64,000 nt of DNA, from contig NZ_JAMOIE010000008.1 in assembly GCF_024448935.1 (NCBI RefSeq), forward strand, positions 1 through 64,000. The letters are read 5' to 3'. The notes beneath the pieces were generated by a model, which had not been told where the DNA came from, ran no database searches, and saw only the letters and a program-made list of their open reading frames with translations. The position numbers and the translations under genes are program-made. Source of the DNA: Stutzerimonas stutzeri (GTDB lineage Bacteria > Pseudomonadota > Gammaproteobacteria > Pseudomonadales > Pseudomonadaceae). The first letter of the stretch is position 1. Each line of letters opens with the position of its first letter. Below, one piece after another: positions 58,033 to 64,000 of this stretch.

Positions 58033-59267
58033 TACTTATTCCCCTCGCCCTTAATTTCAACATCATTCATGAACAGGAAGCAGACGGCAGTTCCCGAGTC
58101 GATAGTAATCGTTGGTTTTCTGTTAACCCCATCGGCCAGGCTATCGGCAACTCTTTTACCTACATTCCCAGCCGCAGCAGAAAGAATTTGCGTGTTATCC
58201 AAAGCATCGGTTTGGACGACAGTCCCGCTGGGACTCGCTACAAGTTGTTGATTCTGGCCAGCCTGCATAATTGCAGTGCCATATCCTTCTAGAAAAGTTG
58301 CAGCGAGGAACAGGCCATAGCGCTGAACCAGGTGATTATCGACATCAGTGGCCAGAGCAGTTCTAGCGGTATTCGGATCGACTGCATAAGCATCGACTTG
58401 GACAGATCCATTCACACCAGGAATATTTGCGGTAGTAAAATGCAAAGTTGCTTTTTGGGCGTTTTGACCTGTTTCAATCTTACCGAGCAGCTTGGTACGC
58501 TTCAGCTCGCCTTCTTGCCATATCGTGGCAAGAACCGGCCCTGGCTCGTCAGTATTAACTGCAGTATCAACTTGCCCACATTGCAAATCACCAGCCCGGG
58601 CGAGCTTCAGCGCTGGTGTCTGCTGCACATTTGAAGCAGCACCGACCTGCCCTTTTCCTCCAACCCCTGAAGCCGTGTTAGCCGTCGCTGTCGAGTAAAT
58701 ATCAAGTGTTTTATGGGAGGAAGGCTCCCAGTTTTTTACTAGCAAACCGACTTGTTGGCTCATAGCCTCTTTGCGGGCCTTGATCGCCTCGTCATTAGCG
58801 CGCCTGGCCTCGTCATAACGTTTCTGCGCATCAGCCAGCTGCTTCTCGCGCTCTTCGTTACGACGTCGGACTGCTTCCGGATCTTCCTCCGGCGCCTTTT
58901 TCTTTGGCGGCGCAGCATCCTCAATGACGGTCTCGGTTACGCCAGTTCGGACAGTAGGGACCGCGCTGCTGCCGGATTGAACAGCAGCTCGAACATTGTC
59001 GGAATTTTCCTGAGCAATGTATGCGTCATACTGAGGGGTAGACTGGGGCATTGGCCCACCACCACTCATGACAGCCGGACCTTGGAGCCCTTGGTAGCTA
59101 TTGACGTAGCTCGGATCTGCATTGGTTTTCTTGTTGCTCGTGAAGAGCCAATAACCAGCCCCCGCAGCTATCAACATAATCAAAAAAGAACCACCATAGA
59201 TCAACCTGGTAGGCCCATCACTTAGGGCAACTTTCAGATTATCCAACTTCGAAATCTTATCCGCCAT
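58032..59267 (-). CDS. traO: TraO/DotG (IcmE)-like core channel protein (VirB10-like)
   Basis: Protein of 411 residues. A membrane span near 20-40 (LIYGGSFLIMLIAAGAGYWL), a charged coiled coil at about 130-170 (RRRNEEREKQLADAQKRYDE), and a C-terminal VirB10-like domain with DLQCGQVDTAVNTDEPGPVL, TVDGVNGSVQVDAYA-like and FLAATFLEGYGTAIMQAGQN. DotG is longer in Legionella because of pentapeptide repeats that are absent here, as in IncI TraO. It spans the envelope and forms the channel with DotH. ATG 59267 is used; it lies 2 bases after the traN stop. Confidence 0.85.
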   Translation of the reverse strand: MADKISKLDNLKVALSDGPTRLIYGGSFLIMLIAAGAGYWLFTSNKKTNADPSYVNSYQGLQGPAVMSGGGPMPQSTPQYDAYIAQENSDNVRAAVQSGSSAVPTVRTGVTETVIEDAAPPKKKAPEEDPEAVRRRNEEREKQLADAQKRYDEARRANDEAIKARKEAMSQQVGLLVKNWEPSSHKTLDIYSTATANTASGVGGKGQVGAASNVQQTPALKLARAGDLQCGQVDTAVNTDEPGPVLATIWQEGELKRTKLLGKIETGQNAQKATLHFTTANIPGVNGSVQVDAYAVDPNTARTALATDVDNHLVQRYGLFLAATFLEGYGTAIMQAGQNQQLVASPSGTVVQTDALDNTQILSAAAGNVGKRVADSLADGVNRKPTITIDSGTAVCFLFMNDVEIKGEGNK

Positions 59268-59269
59268 AA

Positions 59270-60190
59270 TCAATAGCCGCTCAGACTGACGTTAAGTGGA
59301 GCCCCATTGCTCAGCGCAACAACGACAGGAGTCCGAGGTATCTCATAAACAGCAATTCCATCCGGTGATCGCTGCATAGAAAGATAAGCTGGGGACAAAA
59401 GTGCATAGTTCGTCCGCACAAAAAACTTATCTTTGTATTCCCATGCCATCACTTCCGTATTCGAGCTAGTCAGTAGCTTGGCGCCGTCAGGGCCGAATCC
59501 CGACAGCATGGTGAGGATTGCAGGCGCGACTCCTTTAGGCAGAGCTGCGGTCGCAATATTGCCGATCCCCTGAACACGGACATCTACTCGATCATCAACT
59601 TCCCGCTGACCACTTACCAGAGTCAGTGAAATAGGAACGCTCACGTCAACCAAAGTGATTGATACGTTGCCAAAAGCGTAAGGTGACTTGGGCGAAATCT
59701 TCACGTAGTTAGAGCCTGACTTTTCAGCATCCTTTTCCCAGGTGACTGTGAAGTCTTTGTCCCCGCCTCCGATATCGACTGTTTTGACGATTAACGGGTT
59801 ACCTGCCTGGTCAACAACCATCAGCGTTGTGACAAAACCACTGAATAAGCGGACTACTTGCGGGGTAGCGCCCGGCGAAAGCGACACCGTCACCGAATTG
59901 GTGACGATTTTCGGGAAGAATCGCGGGAGGGCCGCAGCTGCTCGCTCAGTATCATCAACCTGCTGCCGTAGGTTCCTGATCTGAGAAGGAGTCAAAGGCG
60001 CAGCTTGCTCGACGGCCTGCTGATACGCGGCATCATTGATGTCCGGCAGCGGTGGCAGCGCAGGAATAGCCATCTCCCCCGCGGTGGCAGGATTCTGACC
60101 AGGCACACTTTCAGCCGTATCAGCATGCGCTGGGCCCGCCGAAAGGACGAACCAAATCAAGCCGGCTGAAACTTTGACCAGGCGGCTCAT
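59270..60190 (-). CDS. traN: TraN/DotH (IcmK)-like outer-membrane core protein
   Basis: Protein of 306 residues with a signal peptide (SAGLIWFVLSAGPAHADTAE). AAPLTPSQIRNLRQQVDDTE and PKIVTNSVTVSLSPGATPQV then RLFSGFVTTLMVVDQAGNP are clear DotH/IcmK family marks. DotH is the outer-membrane-complex ring protein. The C-terminus ends FVRTNYALLSPAYLSMQRSP, also family-like. ATG 60190 overlaps the traM stop by 4 bases. Confidence 0.9.
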   Translation of the reverse strand: MSRLVKVSAGLIWFVLSAGPAHADTAESVPGQNPATAGEMAIPALPPLPDINDAAYQQAVEQAAPLTPSQIRNLRQQVDDTERAAAALPRFFPKIVTNSVTVSLSPGATPQVVRLFSGFVTTLMVVDQAGNPLIVKTVDIGGGDKDFTVTWEKDAEKSGSNYVKISPKSPYAFGNVSITLVDVSVPISLTLVSGQREVDDRVDVRVQGIGNIATAALPKGVAPAILTMLSGFGPDGAKLLTSSNTEVMAWEYKDKFFVRTNYALLSPAYLSMQRSPDGIAVYEIPRTPVVVALSNGAPLNVSLSGY

Positions 60191-60840
60191 CGAAGGTCGC
60201 CCCCGAGGTATTGCGCGATCCCCAGCCCATCGCGGCTTTCAAACGGGTTCACCCGGGTGACAAGCAGCGTCACCAGCGTTTTCTGAGTGGCGACGGTTCG
60301 CCCACCTTGCCCCCCCTGGAAACTGACGATGAAAGGAACTTCGATCTGCCAGGTCCACACACCGCGGCGCATCCCTTGGTTGGTTACCACCGGTGCAGCA
60401 AGGGGCACCGCCGAGGTCACCAGTCGCTGTTTCTTGACTAGGTCCAGATTGCCGGAGCGGTCCAGCGCTTCCATGAACATCGACCAGCCGTCCGGAGTGA
60501 AGCACTGCGAGTTGCGCTGCAGCTGCTTCTGCGAGTGCACGAAGTCGTAGCTGTTCGCACCAGCAACACATTCGACTGTCCAGTCCAACAGTTTCTGGGG
60601 CGATACAAAGGGTTCGCTCAGCGGAACCATCTGCGTGAGCCTTCCAGTCACCGAGTCCTGGCCGAAGTACTCACGCTCGACGTCACGGGTTTTGACCCAG
60701 ACGAAAGCACCGCCGGTGACGAAGTTCAGCACAATAGAGAAGATCAGGGCGTTCAGCAGTTTGCCGAAGTATTTCTTGTAGAACTGCAGACGGCTCAGAT
60801 CCAGGCAGTGCTCGTCATCGCGTGGTGAAGTACCTGACAT
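60187..60840 (-). CDS. traM: TraM/DotI (IcmL)-like inner-membrane protein
   Basis: Protein of 217 residues. After a short cytoplasmic start (LDLSRLQFYKKYFGKLLNAL) comes one membrane span (IFSIVLNFVTGGAFVWV) and a periplasmic domain (TQMVPLSEPFVSPQKLLDWT, VECVAGANSYDFVHSQKQLQ) typical of DotI/IcmL. DotI forms part of the inner-membrane complex. ATG 60840 follows GGGG; an earlier in-frame start would add 61 unsupported residues. First gene of the transfer operon segment in this window; a GAAAGTC-type element lies 18 bases upstream. Confidence 0.87.
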   Translation of the reverse strand: MSGTSPRDDEHCLDLSRLQFYKKYFGKLLNALIFSIVLNFVTGGAFVWVKTRDVEREYFGQDSVTGRLTQMVPLSEPFVSPQKLLDWTVECVAGANSYDFVHSQKQLQRNSQCFTPDGWSMFMEALDRSGNLDLVKKQRLVTSAVPLAAPVVTNQGMRRGVWTWQIEVPFIVSFQGGQGGRTVATQKTLVTLLVTRVNPFESRDGLGIAQYLGGDLR

Positions 60841-60857
60841 ACCGAACGAACCCCAAC

Positions 60858-60898
60858 GACTTTCATTAGTTGATAGATGCGGAAAATACGCAAAAATA
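60858..60898 (-). promoter_or_regulatory. Promoter element upstream of traM
   Basis: Read leftward, TTTTTGCGTATTTTCCGCAT then CTATCAACTAATGAAAGTC. It aligns with the region before the 94-residue gene at 14993 (TTTTTGCGTATTGTCTGCGA then TTATAGCACAACGAAAGTC) in both halves and in position relative to the start codon. Confidence 0.6.
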
Positions 60899-60973
60899 CC
60901 TTTAGTGTCAACGAATGGACACCGCACTTTTTCCTGTTGTCGGGTTGAGATGCTACTGAGGATGGGGCCGCCC

Positions 60974-61492
60974 TCAGGCGGCCGATTTGAAATTGACCAC
61001 GCAGCTGTGGTCGAACGAGGCATCGTCGTCGGCTATCGCCATCATGTCCGCCATTGCCTGGCGGAGCTGCTCCAAGGACGTTGCCGACTCGACAACAAAA
61101 CCCAGTCCTTTCAGGTAGGTCACAACGAAGTCGACATCGCTGGCCACAATGAAACCAGCCTTCAATGCCCCAAACGCATCGACCACATGCCCCGTGAAGC
61201 AGAACACGTTGCTTTCAGGATAGGGCTGGATCTCTGCCGGATAGACGTCTACGTAATCAGTCGGCTCGATATCAGGATGGCGATGAGCGATGAGCTCCAG
61301 GATGGAAACGGTCTGTTTCACCTCAGCCAATGAAGTGATCGCCGAGATGTAGAAACCACATTCCCGCATCGACCGAATTGCCTCCTCGGCCGACTGTGCA
61401 ACGGCGTATCCACTCTTCAGCTCGCCACCGAGCTCTCCTTCAAGGTGCCCACAGAAACTGAACACCTCGTTCTCTGCATAGGTAGAAGACAT
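60974..61492 (-). CDS. Hypothetical protein with internal duplication
   Basis: Protein of 172 residues built of two homologous halves: ENEVFSFCGHLEGELGGELK..AVAQSAEEAIRSM..GF and ESNVFCFTGHVVDAFGALKA..IVASDVDFVVTYLKGLGF. Each half has VF-C/S-F-C/T-GH at its start, then a helical SLAEVKQTVS or SLEQLRQAMA motif. The GH and Cys could bind metal. The stop codon is inside a 7-bp G+C hairpin (60966-60983). It is the second gene of a leftward unit with the 51-residue gene, 20 bases apart, just upstream of traM. Function unknown. Confidence 0.7.
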   Translation of the reverse strand: MSSTYAENEVFSFCGHLEGELGGELKSGYAVAQSAEEAIRSMRECGFYISAITSLAEVKQTVSILELIAHRHPDIEPTDYVDVYPAEIQPYPESNVFCFTGHVVDAFGALKAGFIVASDVDFVVTYLKGLGFVVESATSLEQLRQAMADMMAIADDDASFDHSCVVNFKSAA

Positions 61493-61512
61493 GTATTCGC
61501 TCCCCTACCTGG

Positions 61513-61668
61513 TTAGCGGGGGCGCAGAGTGCCGTTCTGCGGCGGAGACGGCAGATCAGCCAGATCAAGCTTCGGCCGGTTACTGGTACTGGAAGCCACA
61601 GCGAACATACCGCGGCTGACCCCCGTGTTGTCTTTCGGCACATCGAACAACGGCAGCGGACCTTGCAT
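61513..61668 (-). CDS. Small hypothetical protein, 51 aa
   Basis: GGGAGAGG lies 6 bases before ATG 61668. The product (MQGPLPLFDVPKDNTGVSRG, ending SPPQNGTLRPR) is short and disordered-looking with no membrane span. It starts a unit with the duplicated-domain gene. Upstream lies a GAAAGTC-type element at 61731. Short but with a clear ribosome site; function unknown. Confidence 0.55.
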   Translation of the reverse strand: MQGPLPLFDVPKDNTGVSRGMFAVASSTSNRPKLDLADLPSPPQNGTLRPR

Positions 61669-61730
61669 AGCGAACCTCTCCCATACGGCGAAAGCCGCAA
61701 AATTGGTTTATGTCGCCTAAAAGCATCGCG

Positions 61731-61752
61731 GATAGCACAACAAAAGTCAAAA
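61731..61752. promoter_or_regulatory. GAAAGTC-type element at the edge of the origin
   Basis: GATAGCACAACAAAAGTCAA (one change from ACGAAAGTC) on the plus strand. It lies 63 bases before the leftward 51-residue gene and 12 bases before the first iteron. The 5' half GATAGCACAAC matches TATAGCACAAC at 14960. Confidence 0.45.
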
Positions 61753-61763
61753 TAAGCCATCGG

Positions 61764-62440
61764 CCCCATATCCATTCACCTTTGCCACCCACGATCCCCC
61801 CAGACACGATTTGCCGCCCCATATGCGTTCACCTTTCATGCTCTCCTCCCCAAGCCAACCCCATAAACGTTCACCTTTGGCGGGATTTAGGTCACATGTG
61901 GCTGCTTGTTTATGGCCAACGGGAGATCGGCTGCCTGCCCATAAATGTTCACCCTTTAAATAAAAAGTACCCCGCAGACGCCTGTATTTACTGGGGTTTA
62001 TGCCGCGCTTGATGGCCTCCCCATATTTTTTCACCTTTGCCACCTTCCGCGCCTCATCGGGGCATCGAACGGTGACTCATTTCAGTGGCCTGGTCGGATG
62101 CCGACCCGTTGTCAGATCCACAACTCACGCTCAACCCCATAAACGTTCACCTTTTAAGGGGCTACACCTCCTAACCTCCCCATAAACGTTCACCTTTCCC
62201 CCGATCCTGGTGCTCGACCAGTAGCCTTCAAATGGCCCCATATGCTTTCACCTTTGCTCAGGAGGCCCCATAAACGTTCACTTCACGCTCCCCACATCCA
62301 TTCACCTTTCGCCCCACATCCATTCACCTCTCACCCCATAGCCTTTCACCATTGCTCCCCATAAACTTTCACCTTCGCCCCATAAGTTTTCACTTCTCAC
62401 CCCATATATATTCACCCTCACCCCATAAACGTTCACCTTA
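61764..62440 (+). repeat. Main iteron array (16 copies), plasmid replication origin
   Basis: Consensus CCCCATAAACGTTCACCTTT. Copies start at 61764, 61817, 61859, 61937, 62019, 62135, 62178, 62236, 62266, 62290, 62312, 62334, 62357, 62378, 62400 and 62421; several vary in the middle (ATATCC, ACATCC, ATATGC). The first eight are widely spaced and the last seven are packed at 21-23 bp, two helical turns. A replication initiator gene follows, so this is the origin (oriV). AT-rich DNA lies on the rep side. No DnaA box was seen. Confidence 0.95.
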
Positions 62441-62771
62441 ACCCCAATAAAACCCTTTAAAATCAAACACTTAGCAGCCTCTAAATATCTGTTTGTTTGT
62501 TTAAAAAAGAAACAGACAAACAGACATGGGATCCAATCCAGAAAGTTTTTGTATGTGTGTGAAAATATATTGACTAGAATTTAAACAGCGGTTTAACTAC
62601 CGCAAAATTCGACCGAGCGGGTACCTGCAACCGGACCGGACCGGAGTGGAGTGGACCTCAAGCACCGCAGCTCGCGAGAGGTTGTCTGTCTGTCTGTTTT
62701 GTTCGTTTCTTGATCATTTTTGACTTTCGTCATAGTATCTATGCAGTTTTGGAGGCTTGCAGGGGGGAAGC
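62441..62771. promoter_or_regulatory. AT-rich region and rep leader with competing inverted repeats
   Basis: CTGTTTGTTTGTTT (62489-62502) pairs with AAACAGACAAACAG (62510-62523); the same AAACAGACAAACAGACA (62510-62526) also pairs with TGTCTGTCTGTCTGTTT (62683-62699). Each pairing has one mismatch. The two hairpins exclude each other. GGACC/GGA-type short tandem repeats lie at 62630-62655. The rep promoter must lie here; the exact -10 was not assigned. Confidence 0.5.
62716..62739. promoter_or_regulatory. GAAAGTC-type element upstream of rep
   Basis: TTTTTGACTTTCGTCATAGT is on the plus strand; its complement reads ACTATGACGAAAGTCAAAAA. It is the same element as at 14962, 29025 and 46084, here 33 bases before the rep start. 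Confidence 0.5.
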
Positions 62772-64000
62772 ATGGGCATGCCGGCAGCAACACCGGGGCA
62801 AAACGTCCTGGCGCCAAGCGTTCGGAAGCACGCTGGGGCGATTCACATCAAGAACGACATTTCGTGCCTTCAGCGGAAGGCTTGGAACGTCCTGCTGCAC
62901 AATGCCTACGATGACTTCCCAGACGTGAACCTGCAGCTGCACACCATCCCTGTTCGCGACCTTATGGATCTCGCTGGGTTTGACAGTAAAAACGTCAAAT
63001 ACCTCAAGGACGCCCTTGAGGACATGGTCACCACCAAGATCAAATGGGACATCATCGATCACCAGGGCAAGAGCGACTGGGGTGTGACCACGGCGCTTGC
63101 TAGCGCCTCGATCAAAGACGGGATCTGCAGCTATGCCTACAGTCCGCAGCTGCGGACAAAGCTCTACAATCCGGAGTTCTATGCTCGAATTGACCTGCTG
63201 ATCATCTCGCGCTTCAGCTCAGGGCATGCCCTTGCTTTGTACGAGAATTGCGCTCGCTACAGAGCAATCAATCAAACACCAATCCTCCCTCTCCCCCTCT
63301 TCCGTGAGCTGCTCGGTGTGAACAACACTGCCAGCTATGATGAGTTCAAGATCCTCAACCGGGCTGTCATCCAGCCTGCGATCAAAGAGATCAACTCAAT
63401 ATCGGACATCTGTCTTGAGGTCGAGCTGCAGCGTGAGAAGCGCAAGGTCGTCGGTGTCAAGTTTCGCATCCAGGAGAACGTCCAGGGCGCGTTAGCGATC
63501 GACTCTCCATCCAGCTTCAACCACGAGCTGCTGCGGAAGTTGCAGGACGATTTCTGCCTGACGGAAACTCAGGCGAAGGAAGCGCTGGCCCTCCACTCTG
63601 AGGATCGTATCTCCATCGTTATGGAATACGTCCAGGAGAAGTACACAGAAGGAAAGATCAAGGCCGGCGCGAAAGGCATTGCCCCCTACTTCCTCCGTGT
63701 TCTGCGCGATGGAGATGTGAAGCTGGCCAAGACTGGGCTCGACAAGCTTCTGCAAGGCGGGGCTCAGGCTAGTCCCAAAGCCGCTCAGGCTGGTCAACAG
63801 AGCCTTCTGCAGGATGACGATGCTGTCCGCCGCGAGTTCAACGCTCAGCGCCGGTCGGAGGTTGAACTGCTCCTTGCTGGTATGGACAGTGAGGTGCGCA
63901 ATTCCCTCAATGATCAGTTTGCAGCAACCCTGGTTGGGCAGCGCCTCATGTTGAAGAAATGGGCCGAATTCCTCGCCAAAGGTGAAGGTAGTGCCATGGT
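62772..64000 (+). CDS. rep: Rep_3-type replication initiator (3' end outside window)
   Basis: Plasmid replication initiator, at least 409 residues and open at 64000. Winged-helix 1 begins near residue 25 (IHIKNDISCLQRKAWNVLLH, YDDFPDVNLQLHTIPVRDLM); winged-helix 2 includes ALYENCARYRAI..LPLFRELLGV and KILNRAVIQPAIKEINSISD, the usual Rep_3 order. AGGGGGGA precedes ATG 62772; ATG 62778 is an alternative. It would bind the upstream iterons as a monomer to open the origin and as a dimer to repress itself. The region beyond about residue 270 is helical and may serve helicase loading. Confidence 0.92.
   Translation, partial: MGMPAATPGQNVLAPSVRKHAGAIHIKNDISCLQRKAWNVLLHNAYDDFPDVNLQLHTIPVRDLMDLAGFDSKNVKYLKDALEDMVTTKIKWDIIDHQGKSDWGVTTALASASIKDGICSYAYSPQLRTKLYNPEFYARIDLLIISRFSSGHALALYENCARYRAINQTPILPLPLFRELLGVNNTASYDEFKILNRAVIQPAIKEINSISDICLEVELQREKRKVVGVKFRIQENVQGALAIDSPSSFNHELLRKLQDDFCLTETQAKEALALHSEDRISIVMEYVQEKYTEGKIKAGAKGIAPYFLRVLRDGDVKLAKTGLDKLLQGGAQASPKAAQAGQQSLLQDDDAVRREFNAQRRSEVELLLAGMDSEVRNSLNDQFAATLVGQRLMLKKWAEFLAKGEGSAM

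Noticed and set aside
56818-58251. Plus-strand frame of 477 residues
   Set aside because: Antisense to traQ, traP and part of traO; Arg/Leu-rich.
61764-62440. CRISPR array
   Set aside because: Repeat spacing is irregular, the repeats are degenerate in the middle, gaps are 1-96 bp, there are no cas genes and a replication initiator follows; they are iterons.

Overview
The window is a 64-kb piece of a large conjugative plasmid (or integrated plasmid-like element). High GC, the codon usage and the gene content (long resolvase, RdgC, HU, SSB, DnaB, I-type transfer genes) suggest a Pseudomonas-like gammaproteobacterium; this is inference, as no chromosomal marker is present. The right end holds an iteron origin (61.76-62.44 kb) and a Rep_3-type initiator gene that runs off the window, so the backbone continues past 64 kb.

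Layout. 0-3 kb: mobile-element remnants (Tn3-type resolvase with a C-terminal extension, an unknown cargo ORF, a tyrosine recombinase). 3-9.8 kb: an AbiEi-like gene and, 20 bp later, a 2026-residue multidomain protein. 9.8-14.6 kb (minus): secreted and small unknown proteins, a DndB-like DGQHR protein, a small HTH protein, a SprT-like protease and HU. 14.7-22.5 kb (plus): a tightly packed operon of rdgC, a cytosine methyltransferase with seven internal repeats, a PD-(D/E)XK nuclease, ssb, mazEF and unknowns. 22.5-31 kb (minus): dnaB, a C39-like peptidase, a 56-residue Rmf/CrpP-like protein, a SNF2 helicase and small proteins. 31-37 kb (minus): a secreted HExxH protein, an EAL-domain protein and topoisomerase III. 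37-50 kb (minus): a 1745-residue methyltransferase/SBNO-type helicase like phage P1 DarB, a 433-residue partner, a UvrD-type helicase and regulators. 50-61.7 kb (minus): part of an I-type (Dot/Icm-like) type IV secretion system in the Legionella order IcmL-K-E-G-C-D-J-B, with two unknown genes inserted between the IcmJ and IcmB homologues. The relaxase, DotA/B/C/D, IcmT and the coupling proteins are not in the window.

How it works together. The DNA-metabolism genes (dnaB, ssb, topB, rdgC, HU, SNF2 and UvrD helicases) form a replication/recombination kit of the kind carried by large plasmids; the methyltransferases and the DarB-like protein are plausible anti-restriction functions for the plasmid on entry; mazEF may give post-segregational stability. 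Several short palindromes recur upstream of separate genes: an ATTGAAC-N4-GTTCAAT operator at three promoters, a GAAAGTC-containing element at seven intergenic sites, and a second small iteron set 31 kb from the origin. Together they suggest plasmid-wide regulation by plasmid-encoded DNA-binding proteins. No tRNA, rRNA, CRISPR array or parAB locus was recognised.
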